DNA of 64,000 nt. It comes from Actinobacillus delphinicola (GTDB lineage Bacteria > Pseudomonadota > Gammaproteobacteria > Enterobacterales > Pasteurellaceae). The notes below the pieces were generated by a model that saw nothing but the letters and a program-made list of their open reading frames with translations, did no database searches and was not told the DNA's origin. Location of the stretch: the NCBI RefSeq assembly GCF_900638385.1, contig NZ_LR134510.1:992001-1056000 (forward strand), in the 5' to 3' direction. Positions 41,551-54,919 of this stretch are shown here, one piece after another. Each line of letters starts with the position of its first letter. The first letter of the stretch is position 1. Made by a program: the position numbers and the translations under genes.

Positions 41551-41923
41551 TCAGATTAATATCATTCCATTTATCGATATTATGCTGGTACTTTTAACTA
41601 TTGTTTTAGTAACAGCGAGTTTTATTTCACAAGGTAAGATTCAGGTGGATGTGCCTAAAGCCAGCACAGAAGTCAAATTCAAAGCGAATGATTTAGCAAA
41701 ATTATTAACAATTACGCAAAAGGGTGAAGTTTATTTAAATGATAAACCGATTACTTTAGCAGAACTTGATGATGTCGCTAAACATTGGGAAAACGGGCAA
41801 CCAGTAACACTAAAAGTAGATTCTCGTTCACCTTTTCAAGCCTTTGTTACGATTACAGATATTTTTGCAAAATATAACATTAAAAATGTTGCAATTGTTA
41901 CGATGAAAGAAAAGGCAAGGTAA
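41537..41923 (+). CDS. exbD: Energy-transducing protein ExbD
   Basis: Partner of ExbB. 128 residues with one N-terminal membrane segment carrying the essential proton-carrying aspartate ([19 protein letters not shown]), then a periplasmic domain (about 45-128). It overlaps exbB by 14 bases and tonB by one. Confidence 0.93.
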   Translation: MKKFDQINIIPFIDIMLVLLTIVLVTASFISQGKIQVDVPKASTEVKFKANDLAKLLTITQKGEVYLNDKPITLAELDDVAKHWENGQPVTLKVDSRSPFQAFVTITDIFAKYNIKNVAIVTMKEKAR

Positions 41924-42687
41924 TGAGACGAAGTTCCCTAATTGGCTTTTTAGGTTCATTCTTTTTTCATGGGATCATATTATTGGGAATATGGCTAGTA
42001 CTTATTCATAGTCGTGGTTCGCATGGTTTCAAAGCTCCTGTTGTAGCGACACATATTTCGATGCAGATGATCCAAGGTATGGTAGTAGAAGATCCTCAAC
42101 CCATTCAAGAAAGGACTTCAATACAACCTAAAGCATCAGAGAATAAATTTGAAGTTCCTGATCCGATGATTAAGCCAGAAGTTGAACAGCCTAAAGATAA
42201 AACACCGACCAAAAAGCCATTAGATCCTGAAAAGAAAAAATTATCAAAACAAGAAGAGAAAAAAACAACTCACCATCAACGAGTTAAAGATATGTCTAAG
42301 GCTAAGAAACGAGTAGATTCTCAAGCGAAAATTACCTCTCAGGCAACAAGTAACTCAAAATCACGAGGCCATAATCCCAAACTTGTTGGCAATGGACCTC
42401 AGATCGATGAAATTGCGGCATATGAAAACGCGCTTAGGACAGAAATTGAAAAGCAAAAGCGTTATCCTTTAAGAGCAAGAATGATGCGTCGGCAGGGAAC
42501 AGTATTGATTCGCTTTATGCTTAAACAAAGTGGTGAGTTATATGATATTCGCATAGAGAAAACATCGGGAAATGGTGATCTTGATAGAGCGGCTTTACAA
42601 GCGGCTCAACAGGCACGCCCAATTGGATTGAAACCGAAAGGCGTGAGTGATACCTTTGTCATTCCAATTCATTTTATGTTGAATTAA
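41923..42687 (+). CDS. tonB: Energy transducer TonB
   Basis: Spans the periplasm to power outer-membrane receptors such as the one at 1-345. 254 residues: N-terminal membrane anchor (about 5-27, with the SFFFHG motif including the key histidine), a long Pro/Lys/Glu-rich spacer, and the C-terminal receptor-binding domain (about 165-254, KQKRYPLRARMMRRQGTVLI). Its ATG begins at the last base of the exbD stop codon (TAATG). Confidence 0.95.
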   Translation: MRRSSLIGFLGSFFFHGIILLGIWLVLIHSRGSHGFKAPVVATHISMQMIQGMVVEDPQPIQERTSIQPKASENKFEVPDPMIKPEVEQPKDKTPTKKPLDPEKKKLSKQEEKKTTHHQRVKDMSKAKKRVDSQAKITSQATSNSKSRGHNPKLVGNGPQIDEIAAYENALRTEIEKQKRYPLRARMMRRQGTVLIRFMLKQSGELYDIRIEKTSGNGDLDRAALQAAQQARPIGLKPKGVSDTFVIPIHFMLN

Positions 42688-42691
42688 AAAT

Positions 42692-42734
42692 ACGCCCCAA
42701 TTTTCGTAAAAATTTTTAGGATAATTGGGGCGTG
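42692..42734. repeat. Intergenic palindromic repeat, copy 6
   Basis: ACGCCCCAATTTTCG and AATTGGGGCGTG arms around an A/T-rich centre, between the convergent tonB and pepP genes. No other terminator lies there, so this copy probably terminates both. Confidence 0.8.
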
Positions 42735-42740
42735 ATATGA

Positions 42741-44078
42741 TTAAGTGTTCTGCATTAATGCTTCAATTTCATCAATTTCTTTTGGAACGGCAGAAGTAAG
42801 GACTTTGTTACCATACTCTGTCATTAGGAGATTGTCTTCGATACGAATACCAATTCCTTTATATTTTTCTGGGACATCGGCATTTTCTGAGATATAAATA
42901 CCAGGTTCAACTGTAAGAACCATACCGATTTCTAATGGACGATCTCGGCGTTTGCTGTTACGATCGCCATTATCGCAATTTTTTGAATAGCTACCGACAT
43001 CGTGAACATCTAATCCGAGCCAGTGACCAAGGCCATGCATATAGAATTGACGGTAGGCTTCAGTTTTAATTAGTTCATCCACATCACCTTGCATAATGCC
43101 TAATTTTACTAATCCTTCAACAAGTATGCGGACAATGGCATCATTTACATCTTGGATGCAATTACCAGGAATAAGATGTTTAATAGCATATTTCTGGATG
43201 TCTAAAACAAGGTTATAAAGATCACGTTGCGCATCACTAAATTTACCATTTACAGGGAAAGTACGGCTGATATCGCCTGCATACATCGCAAATTCACAGC
43301 CTGCATCAATAAGTAATAAATCTCCATCTTTTAAAGGTTGATCGTTCTCAGTGTAATGTAAAATACATGCATTATTACCGCCAGCAACGATACTGCCGTA
43401 TGATTCATAACGGGCGCCATGGCGATTAAATTCGTGTAACATTTCACTAGCGATTTCGTATTCAAAACGATTTGGACGAGTTTCTTTCATCGCACGAATA
43501 TGACCCAGCGCACTAATTTGTCCTGCTTGTTGCATGAGGGCAATTTCATTACGGGATTTAAATAGACGCATTTCGTCTAAAATATGTGAAAGATCGATGA
43601 TTTGTTTGTTTACAAATAGATTTCGACAAAAATCGGCATTAGGGATAGCATGTTTTTGTTGATGAGTTTTGATATAAAGTGTATCAAAATGTTCTTCTTT
43701 AACCCATGTTGCAAATTTATTGCGGAAATCTTCGATGGTATAGGCATTATCAATATTTAACTGGGAGGGGGCATCGTTGACACCTAAGCGACGACCATTC
43801 CAAGTTTCCATAAGAGGATCTTTGGCTCGTAAAAAAAGACATGTTTCTGTATGCCCGTCTTTTTTTATCATCACTAAAGCACTATCAGGCTCATTAAATC
43901 CTGTTAGATACCAAAAATTACTTTCTTGACGGAAAGGGTAAGTACAATCATTGTTACGAGTTTGCTCACAGGCAGAAAATAGAACAGTAATTGAGTTATC
44001 ATGCATTTGTTCAAAAACGCGTTGACGACGTTGTATAAATTCTTCTGCTGGAATTTGATTTAAATAAGCTAAATCCAT
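42741..44078 (-). CDS. pepP: Xaa-Pro aminopeptidase P
   Basis: Cytosolic metallopeptidase that removes an N-terminal residue before proline. 445 residues: N-terminal domain (about 1-175) and a pita-bread C-terminal domain with the two-metal site, seen as LLIDAGCEFAMYAGDISRTF (two Asp), HGLGHWLGLDVHDVG (His), TVEPGIYI and IRIEDNLL (two Glu). It lies 13 bases after ygfB in one operon. Confidence 0.97.
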   Translation of the reverse strand: MDLAYLNQIPAEEFIQRRQRVFEQMHDNSITVLFSACEQTRNNDCTYPFRQESNFWYLTGFNEPDSALVMIKKDGHTETCLFLRAKDPLMETWNGRRLGVNDAPSQLNIDNAYTIEDFRNKFATWVKEEHFDTLYIKTHQQKHAIPNADFCRNLFVNKQIIDLSHILDEMRLFKSRNEIALMQQAGQISALGHIRAMKETRPNRFEYEIASEMLHEFNRHGARYESYGSIVAGGNNACILHYTENDQPLKDGDLLLIDAGCEFAMYAGDISRTFPVNGKFSDAQRDLYNLVLDIQKYAIKHLIPGNCIQDVNDAIVRILVEGLVKLGIMQGDVDELIKTEAYRQFYMHGLGHWLGLDVHDVGSYSKNCDNGDRNSKRRDRPLEIGMVLTVEPGIYISENADVPEKYKGIGIRIEDNLLMTEYGNKVLTSAVPKEIDEIEALMQNT

Positions 44079-44091
44079 ATTGACTCCTTAT

Positions 44092-44655
44092 TTAATGTAT
44101 ATGTTGTGTTTCATCTGGCACATGGGATACACCACAAAAATGTGTGTAGAACAGCATTACGAGTGTGCGAACATATTCTTTCACCTCTTCTAATGCTTCC
44201 ATGAGTTCATTCTCATTCTCATCAGGTTCATAAGTTAAGCGCGCAATATCTTGTAAATCATCTAATGCTTCACCGATATCACCTTTTTCTTTATCAAGGG
44301 AGGGTAATACGATCCCTAAGCCGAGTAAAAAGTGATTTACCCATTCAGATAATGCATCTGCTTGAATAAAAACACTTTCTTCTTCGTTAGGTAATAACAG
44401 TTGAAAATTAAATTCTCCAATATCCGCAAGAGATTGTTTAATTTGTTTATATAAAGAGGTGACATCATTTAATAAACTGGTTGGATAGGTATGATCATCG
44501 TTTGTAAATTGAAAGAGTAAGGTTTGCCAGTCTTTATCTTTTACATTTCCGCATAATAAACCAGACAAAAAACCATCCAATTCGGAAGCCGTCATCGGAA
44601 TGCCAGCTTGTTTTAATTGCGTATTTAGTGTTGTGTATGAAATTTTTTTACTCAT
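44092..44655 (-). CDS. ygfB: UPF0149 family protein YgfB
   Basis: 187 residues, acidic and all-helical, with the family features [14 protein letters not shown] near the start, [10 protein letters not shown] in the centre and the [22 protein letters not shown]-terminus. Function is poorly known; the ygfB-pepP pair and its position opposite zapA are conserved in enterobacteria. Confidence 0.92.
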   Translation of the reverse strand: MSKKISYTTLNTQLKQAGIPMTASELDGFLSGLLCGNVKDKDWQTLLFQFTNDDHTYPTSLLNDVTSLYKQIKQSLADIGEFNFQLLLPNEEESVFIQADALSEWVNHFLLGLGIVLPSLDKEKGDIGEALDDLQDIARLTYEPDENENELMEALEEVKEYVRTLVMLFYTHFCGVSHVPDETQHIH

Positions 44656-44802
44656 GGTTATCTCCCTAAATTTGGATTAGTTTAGCATTGTAAAGAAAGC
44701 AAAAAAATATAAGAAGTCATGATAAAGTTAAGTTTTTTATACCGATTTTTGTTGAGAGTATGGCATAATAGAAAAAATTTTAGTTTATTTTATGGAGCAT
44801 CT

Positions 44803-45114
44803 ATGTCTACCTCTCCTATTGAAGTGACAGTTTTAGGACAAGTTTTACGTTTAGGTTGTCCAGCTGAGCAGCATGATTTCTTAAGACAAGCCGCCCAAGA
44901 TTTAGATGAGCGTGTATTAAAAATGAAAGAAAGAACCGGTATTTTAAGTACAGAACGCGTATTGTCTATTGTCGCATTGAATTTAAGTTATGAGTTAATG
45001 CAGGCTAAAGAAAAACATAAAAGCGTGGAAGATATTATCGCTGCACGTATACAACAACTAGATAGCTCCCTTGAACAGGTTAATTTACAGAAAAATAGTG
45101 AGCGATTTGCCTAA
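44803..45114 (+). CDS. zapA: Cell division protein ZapA
   Basis: Cross-links FtsZ protofilaments at the division ring. From the ATG at 44803 (behind TGGAGC) it has 103 residues: globular head (PIEVTVLGQVLRLGCPAEQH) and C-terminal coiled coil. The longer frame from 44719 has no support. The neighbourhood ygfB-zapA-6S RNA-fau matches E. coli. Confidence 0.95.
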   Translation: MSTSPIEVTVLGQVLRLGCPAEQHDFLRQAAQDLDERVLKMKERTGILSTERVLSIVALNLSYELMQAKEKHKSVEDIIAARIQQLDSSLEQVNLQKNSERFA

Positions 45115-45185
45115 ATTTTGCAAAAGGAAACATTTTTATTAAAATTAAACTAGAGTTCAATCTTAATTTAAGCTAGTATTAATTC

Positions 45186-45369
45186 AGATCCTGAGGTGTG
45201 CGCCAGTGGATGCTGTCCCTGAGCCGATAATTAAAATCTTCTGAGTTGATCTTTTAGATGTTGGTGTGTAGGCTTACCTCGTAGTAAGAAACCTGAAAAC
45301 AATCTGGACCGACTCCCTTGGACCTACGGGTTCAAGGACTAACTCCGCAACGGCACCTTGGGGGATCCC
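45186..45369 (+). ncRNA. ssrS: 6S RNA
   Basis: Inhibits sigma-70 RNA polymerase by mimicking an open promoter. The position between zapA and fau is conserved. The closing stem pairs the start (GATCCTGAGGTG) with the end (CACCTTGGGGGATC); CCCTGAGCCGATA near 45220 and the GGACCTACGGGTTCAAGGACT segment match the E. coli 6S arms. A -10 TAGTAT (45174-45179) fits the 5' end. Ends are approximate. Confidence 0.9.
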
Positions 45370-45376
45370 TTCTTAT

Positions 45377-45997
45377 ATGTTACAACCTACTCTTCCTCTT
45401 CTCGTTTCTAATCGCTTATCACGACAACAATTACGACAGGTTTTGTTAAATTATCGTAAAAAACAAAATGTACTTGATATTCAATTAGCAAGTTACTCTA
45501 TCTTTCAAAAAACGATTTTTATTATAGAACAATATAAAGCAAAGAATATTGCTATTTATTTTTCTGTGAAAGGGGAAGTTCAAACACAAGCACTAATTGA
45601 ATATCTGTGGAAAGAGAATATTCATGTTTATCTACCTATTATAAGAGCACCTGAAAATGATTTAATTTTTAGACCTTATGACAGAGATAGTAAACTCATA
45701 AAAAACCAATTTGGAATTCCAGAATTAGAAGATAGTGGGAACACTATAGAGGTAAATGGTGAATTAGATATTATTTTTGTACCATTGGTTGCGTTTGACA
45801 AAAATTGTGAAAGGTTAGGCATGGGTGGTGGCTATTACGATCGCACGTTACGCTCTAAAAGGGAAAAAACGATAACAGTAGGGTTAGCATACAGTTGGCA
45901 GGAAGTTTCACAGATACCTGCAGAAGGATGGGATGTGCCACTAGACATGATTATTACGGATAAAAAGATCTTTTTTCGGGAGATAACTACTGCATAA
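45377..45997 (+). CDS. fau: 5-formyltetrahydrofolate cyclo-ligase
   Basis: Converts 5-formyl-THF to 5,10-methenyl-THF with ATP. 206 residues with the phosphate-binding KGEVQTQALIEYLW region, the RLGMGGGYYDRTL motif and YSWQEV...VPLDMIITD. Its start codon is only about 8 bases after the 6S RNA end, so it is probably translated from a processed 6S read-through transcript, as known in E. coli (ygfA). Confidence 0.93.
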   Translation: MLQPTLPLLVSNRLSRQQLRQVLLNYRKKQNVLDIQLASYSIFQKTIFIIEQYKAKNIAIYFSVKGEVQTQALIEYLWKENIHVYLPIIRAPENDLIFRPYDRDSKLIKNQFGIPELEDSGNTIEVNGELDIIFVPLVAFDKNCERLGMGGGYYDRTLRSKREKTITVGLAYSWQEVSQIPAEGWDVPLDMIITDKKIFFREITTA

Positions 45998-46092
45998 TGG
46001 TTAATAATAGAGCGGTTTTGATTCAGAAATTGGATATTTTTTAATAAAAACAAATAAAATTCAAAAAAATTTAAAAAAAATTAAAAAAGTGC

Positions 46093-46120
46093 TTGCAAAG
46101 GTTTTCAAAATATCTATAAT
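46093..46120 (+). promoter_or_regulatory. rRNA operon promoter
   Basis: -35 TTGCAA (46093-46098), 16-base spacer and -10 TATAAT (46115-46120), followed by a GC-rich discriminator ACGCCCC typical of stringently controlled rRNA promoters. An A/T-rich stretch upstream (46040-46090, A-tracts) resembles an UP element. One promoter was found; a second was not evident in 45998-46092. Confidence 0.8.
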
Positions 46121-46129
46121 ACGCCCCAC

Positions 46130-46193
46130 ACAACGACGCGACGTTGTTAACAAGAATTTACTTCTCGCGTCGTTGTTTTTTGTTCTTTAACAA
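46130..46193 (+). promoter_or_regulatory. rRNA leader hairpin and boxA antitermination site
   Basis: ACAACGACGCGA (46130-46141) pairs perfectly with TCGCGTCGTTGT (46165-46176), followed by TTTTT. It starts within a few bases of the predicted transcription start. TGTTCTTTAACAA (46181-46193) is a boxA, bound by NusB/S10. The order hairpin-then-boxA resembles the boxB-boxA arrangement of E. coli leaders, but here the hairpin also looks like a terminator. Confidence 0.7.
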
Positions 46194-46328
46194 CTAACTA
46201 GACAATCTGTGTGGGCACTTGTTGATTGACTTTGTTTAAATAATTTAACTAAGTCTTAATGAGTGTCAAACTAGAAATTCATTTTAAATGAAAGACTTTT
46301 TGTCAGCTTATTGAGCGAATCAAGCTTT

Positions 46329-47871
<1,543 letters not shown>

Positions 47872-47988
47872 CCAAAATGAAGCGACAGTGAGTGCTCACA
47901 CAGATTGTTTTAGTAGTTGTAAACAACAAAAGACAAGACTTTAAAGATACGATGTCGTATTAAAGTTTTAAAAGTATCTTTAAATGTT

Positions 47989-48064
47989 GTCTCCATCGTC
48001 TAGAGGCCTAGGACATCGCCCTTTCACGGCGGTAACAGGGGTTCGAATCCCCTTGGGGACGCCA
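47989..48064 (+). tRNA. tRNA-Glu (UUC)
   Basis: 76 bases in the 16S-23S spacer, starting GTCTCCATCGTCTAGAGG. Anticodon TTC at 48023-48025, T-loop GGTTCGAATCC, encoded CCA end. Glu-tRNA is a usual spacer tRNA in this family. Confidence 0.98.
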
Positions 48065-48232
48065 TTTAAAGATATTTTATTGTCTTAATTGTTCTTTAAA
48101 AATTTAAAATCAAGCTGAAAACTAAAGAGACTTTCAAGTAAAGTCTGAGTAGTTAAAAATCTTATGCTGAAAAAGGCAGCATAAGTCGAGTTGTTAATCG
48201 CAATCTTAATATGAAAATATTTGAGGTTGTAT

Positions 48233-51133
<2,901 letters not shown>

Positions 51134-51278
51134 ACAACACTCAAATATTTTTAGAGAAAAGATTTGAAAGAAAGTCGGTTTTCAGTGAAGATTTTAAAGA
51201 CTTAACGAAGCGAAGAGAAAGTAAAACGCAAATAAACGTTAAGTAAAGAACGACGAAAAGACAGATTATAAAGAATAA

Positions 51279-51395
51279 TCCTGGCGGCGAAAGTGCAGTG
51301 GTCCCACCTGACCCCATGCCGAACTCAGAAGTGAAACGCTGTAACGCCGATGGTAGTGTGGAGTCCCTCCATGCGAGAGTAGGACACCGCCAGGT
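51279..51395 (+). rRNA. rrf: 5S ribosomal RNA, standard copy
   Basis: The terminal stem CTGGCGG pairs with CCGCCAG, and the central CCATGCCGAACTCAGAAGTG is canonical. Ends are approximate. It follows 23S by about 145 bases. Confidence 0.96.
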
Positions 51396-51402
51396 TCCTT
51401 AG

Positions 51403-51443
51403 TTATTCTTTTAGTTTATTTTATAAGTAAGCTAAAAGAATAA
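51403..51443. repeat. Inverted repeat between the two 5S genes
   Basis: TTATTCTTTTAG (51403-51414) and CTAAAAGAATAA (51432-51443), perfect 12-base arms. It could be a processing stem or weak terminator separating the 5S copies. Confidence 0.7.
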
Positions 51444-51559
51444 TTTGGCAGTAATAGTGCAATGGAACCACCTAATTCCATGCCGAACTTAGAAGTGAAA
51501 CGTTGTTACGCCGATGGTAGTGTGGAGCTCCTCCATGCGAGAGTAGGTCGCTGCCAATA
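51443..51559 (+). rRNA. rrf: 5S ribosomal RNA, divergent second copy
   Basis: Aligns along its length with the first 5S but differs at about 20 positions (roughly 17%), mostly G/C to A/T. The terminal stem stays paired through matched changes: TTGGCAG with CTGCCAA instead of CTGGCGG with CCGCCAG. The core CCATGCCGAAC and CGCCGATGGTAGTGTGGAG are kept. This suggests a functional, diverged gene rather than a decaying copy. Confidence 0.88.
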
Positions 51560-51570
51560 ACCTTATATGC

Positions 51571-51647
51571 GGAGTGGTAGTTCAGCTGGTTAGAATACCT
51601 GCCTGTCACGCAGGGGGTCGCGGGTTCGAATCCCGTCCATTCCGCCA
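51571..51647 (+). tRNA. tRNA-Asp (GUC)
   Basis: 77 bases beginning GGAGTGGTAGTTCAGCTGGT, anticodon GTC at 51605-51607, T-loop GGGTTCGAATCCC, encoded CCA. Distal tRNA of the rRNA operon. Confidence 0.98.
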
Positions 51648-51655
51648 ATTCTTTT

Positions 51656-51731
51656 AGGGGCGTAGTTCAATTGGTAGAGCGTCGGTCTCCAAAACCGAAT
51701 GCTGGGAGTTCGAGCCTCTCCGCCCCTGCCA
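51656..51731 (+). tRNA. tRNA-Trp (CCA)
   Basis: 76 bases starting AGGGGCGTAGTTCAATTGGT, anticodon CCA at 51689-51691, encoded CCA end. It follows tRNA-Asp by 8 bases, as is usual at the end of rRNA operons in this group. Confidence 0.98.
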
Positions 51732-51951
51732 TTTAAATCAGATTAACTTTCCTTAATTTAATTAATATCGTAATTTCTCATCAATTCTAAATATTTTAAT
51801 ATTCAATACTTTATTTCTTATCTACTTTTAAAAATTAAACTATCTTATTTCCTTTATTTTTAATATTCGTTATTTATTTGTTAAATTAGATAAAAATTCG
51901 AATTTCTACTCATATTAAGCGATTCTTATTTAATCTAAAGTTAGTAAATAA

Positions 51952-51967
51952 TATGATCGTTGTCACA
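51952..51967 (+). promoter_or_regulatory. CRP-like site upstream of sdaC
   Basis: TATGA-TCGTTG-TCACA matches 9 of 10 conserved CRP bases and lies about 95 bases before the sdaC start. The remainder of 51732-52061 is very AT-rich, with no gene or clear terminator for the rRNA operon. Confidence 0.5.
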
Positions 51968-52061
51968 AATTACTATATTTTCCATTTAAGCTAAAATCAA
52001 ACTTCTATATTATCCTACTATATGATTTATAAATTGATTTTAAGATCAAAGGATGGAGTTT

Positions 52062-53354
52062 ATGCAAGAGCAATCTGCTGTTTTAGAAAAAAATGAGAAA
52101 GGGGTTAGTTTTTCTCAAAATAAACATATTAAGTTAAATAAGTTTGATGCGTTATGGATGCTCAACTTATTTGGTACTGCGGTAGGGGCAGGTGTTTTAT
52201 TTCTTCCTATCAATGCAGGGAAAAGTGGTTTTTGGCCGCTAGTTATTATTGCATTATTAGCAGGACCAATGACTTATTATGCTCATCAAGGTTTGGCAAG
52301 ATTTGTTTTATCATCACCTAAAAAAGGTGCTGATATTACATTGGTTGCTGAAGATTATTTTGGTAAAACGGCGGGTAAATTAATTACTTTCCTCTACTTT
52401 TTTGCTATTTTTCCAATTTTACTTATTTATGGTAATGGGATAACTAATACCGTTGAATCTTTTATTGTTCATCAATTACATTTAGTAGCGCCGCCACGTT
52501 GGATTCTATCTGGTGTATTAATTGGGATCTTGATTAGTATTATGTTAATGGGCGAAAAACTAATGCTTAAAATTACCGAGTACTTAGTTTATCCGCTTAT
52601 TCTTATTTTGTTTGCACTTTCGCTTTATCTTATTCCACAATGGAATACAAGCATGTTACATCAGGTGCCTGGAGCAGCAGACTTTTTAGGTACGCTGTGG
52701 ATCACTTTACCAGTTATTGTCTTTTCTTTTAATCATTCACCGGCTATTTCACAATTTTCTCTTTCATTAGAAAGACATTATGGTAATTCTGTTGCGGCTG
52801 AAAAACATGCAACCTTTACTGAAAAAGGTACCTCAACATTATTGTTAGTATTTGTTATGTTATTCGTTTTCAGTTGTGTTCTAAGTTTAACACCAGCGGA
52901 ACTACATGAAGCGAAGGTACAAAATATTAGTATCTTATCTTATTTGGCAAATAAATTTGATAATCCGTATATTAGTTATTTTGGTCCACTTGTTGCTTTC
53001 TTAGCTATCACAAGCTCGTTCTTTGGTCACTATTTAGGTGCGCGTGAAGGTATTGAAGGTCTATATATCCAAATGGCTCACAAAGAGAAAGATATTGATC
53101 GTAAAAAATTACATAAATATACGGCTGTGCTTTTCTTCTTCACTCTTTGGGGAGTGGCGATTCTTAATCCAAGTATTCTTGGTATTATTGAATCATTAGG
53201 TGGACCATTTATTGCAATGATTCTCTTTATTATGCCAATGTATGCGATTGCAAAAATTCCAGCGATGCGTAAATATTCAGGAAAATGGAGTAATGTGTTT
53301 GTAACTGTTATGGGGACATTAGCAATTACAGCTGTTATTTATAAATTATTTTAG
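52062..53354 (+). CDS. sdaC: Serine transporter SdaC (HAAAP family)
   Basis: Proton-coupled serine uptake across the inner membrane. 430 residues from the ATG at 52062 (AAGGATGGAG before it), about eleven hydrophobic segments and the family segments [31 protein letters not shown] and [13 protein letters not shown]. An ATG at 52053 would add three residues but overlaps the ribosome-binding site. It is followed by sdaA, so imported serine goes directly to deamination. Confidence 0.93.
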   Translation: MQEQSAVLEKNEKGVSFSQNKHIKLNKFDALWMLNLFGTAVGAGVLFLPINAGKSGFWPLVIIALLAGPMTYYAHQGLARFVLSSPKKGADITLVAEDYFGKTAGKLITFLYFFAIFPILLIYGNGITNTVESFIVHQLHLVAPPRWILSGVLIGILISIMLMGEKLMLKITEYLVYPLILILFALSLYLIPQWNTSMLHQVPGAADFLGTLWITLPVIVFSFNHSPAISQFSLSLERHYGNSVAAEKHATFTEKGTSTLLLVFVMLFVFSCVLSLTPAELHEAKVQNISILSYLANKFDNPYISYFGPLVAFLAITSSFFGHYLGAREGIEGLYIQMAHKEKDIDRKKLHKYTAVLFFFTLWGVAILNPSILGIIESLGGPFIAMILFIMPMYAIAKIPAMRKYSGKWSNVFVTVMGTLAITAVIYKLF

Positions 53355-53430
53355 TTAGTATCTATTCAGGCTGAAGTATTTTGATAACATTCCCCTTCAA
53401 TATTTGGAGGGGATATTTTAGGGAAAAATT

Positions 53431-54807
53431 ATGATAAGTATTTTTGATATGTTTAAAGTTGGTATTGGACCATCTAGTTCGCATACAGTTGGACCAATGA
53501 AAGCTGGGAAAGCATTTGTTGACTTATTAATTGAAAAAGGATTATTTGATAAAGTTAACCATTTACAGGCAAATGTTTATGGTTCTTTATCTATGACGGG
53601 GCGAGGACATAATACAGATATTGCGATCATCATGGGGCTTGCAGGCTATTTGCCACATGATGTGGATTTAAATCTTATTCCTCGTTTTATTGAAAATGTA
53701 AAAAAAACAGCAGAATTACCGATAGCTCAAGGTAAAAAGATCGTTAAGTTTGACTTTAATGATGACTTAATTTTTCATAGCGAGTTTTTACCTCGTCATG
53801 AAAATGCGATGCAATTGATTGCTTATCATGATGGAGAAGAAGGGAATCATGTCATTTTAGCAGAAACTTATTATTCCATTGGCGGTGGTTTCATCGTGGA
53901 TGAAGCACATTTTGGGCAAGAAGATGATCATCCTGTAGAAGTTCCTTACCCTTATCAAAAAGCAGTCGATCTTCTTAAACATAGCCATGAAACTGGTTTA
54001 TCATTATCAAGTATTATGCGAGCGAATGAGATTGCCATCCATGGTGAAGAAGCGCTGAATGCGCATATTCAAACAGTTTATCGTACGATGCAAGAATGTT
54101 TAGATCGTGGGATGAAGACAGAAGGTATTTTGCCAGGACCACTTAAAGTAGCACGCCGTGCGGCAGCATTATCTCGATTATTGCATGCCAATCAATCTTT
54201 ATCGCAAGATCCAATGAGTATTATTGATTGGATTAATATGTATGCACTTGCTGTGAATGAGGAAAATGCGGCTGGAGGACGAGTTGTGACTGCACCTACA
54301 AATGGGGCGTGTGGTATCGTACCTGCAGTATTAGCATACTACAATAAGTTTATTGAACCTGTTACTGAAGAAACGGTTGCCCGTTATTTATTGACATGTA
54401 GTGCGATTGGATCACTTTATAAAATGAATGCTTCTATCTCTGGTGCAGAAGTGGGTTGCCAGGGGGAAGTTGGAGTAGCGTGCTCAATGGCAGCAGCAGG
54501 GTTAACGGAGATTTTAGGTGGTAATGCCGAACAAATTTGTAATGCAGCAGAAATTGCGATGGAACATAATCTTGGACTAACTTGCGATCCAGTTGGCGGC
54601 CAAGTACAAGTTCCTTGTATTGAACGTAATGCGATTGCCTCAGTAAAAGCCATTAATGCAAGCCGAATGGCATTACGTCGTACTTCAAGCCCACGCGTAT
54701 CATTGGATGATGTAATTGAAACCATGTATGAAACTGGTAAAGATATCAATGCAAAATACCGTGAAACATCTCAAGGTGGTTTGGCAGTAAAAATTGTATG
54801 TTCTTAG
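53431..54807 (+). CDS. sdaA: L-serine ammonia-lyase (iron-sulfur)
   Basis: Converts serine to pyruvate and ammonia. 458 residues: beta domain start [23 protein letters not shown], and an alpha domain with [41 protein letters not shown] and [15 protein letters not shown], carrying the cysteines that hold the 4Fe-4S cluster. It forms a two-gene unit with sdaC. Confidence 0.97.
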   Translation: MISIFDMFKVGIGPSSSHTVGPMKAGKAFVDLLIEKGLFDKVNHLQANVYGSLSMTGRGHNTDIAIIMGLAGYLPHDVDLNLIPRFIENVKKTAELPIAQGKKIVKFDFNDDLIFHSEFLPRHENAMQLIAYHDGEEGNHVILAETYYSIGGGFIVDEAHFGQEDDHPVEVPYPYQKAVDLLKHSHETGLSLSSIMRANEIAIHGEEALNAHIQTVYRTMQECLDRGMKTEGILPGPLKVARRAAALSRLLHANQSLSQDPMSIIDWINMYALAVNEENAAGGRVVTAPTNGACGIVPAVLAYYNKFIEPVTEETVARYLLTCSAIGSLYKMNASISGAEVGCQGEVGVACSMAAAGLTEILGGNAEQICNAAEIAMEHNLGLTCDPVGGQVQVPCIERNAIASVKAINASRMALRRTSSPRVSLDDVIETMYETGKDINAKYRETSQGGLAVKIVCS

Positions 54808-54827
54808 ATTAGACTGGGAATAAGAAG

Positions 54828-54862
54828 AAGGCGATGTGCTTATAGACACATCGCCTTTTTAT
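54828..54862 (+). terminator. Terminator after sdaA
   Basis: AAGGCGATGTG (54828-54838) pairs with CACATCGCCTT (54847-54857) and is followed by T's. Confidence 0.88.
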
Positions 54863-54877
54863 TAAGATCTTTTTTTC

Positions 54878-54908
54878 ACGCCCTGATTTTCCGAAAAATT
54901 TATGCAGG
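54878..54908. repeat. Intergenic repeat left half, copy 7
   Basis: ACGCCCTGATTTTCCGAAAA is the left arm and centre of the family; the right arm is absent. It lies just after the minus-strand rluC. Confidence 0.65.
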
Positions 54909-54919
54909 ATATGATTATA

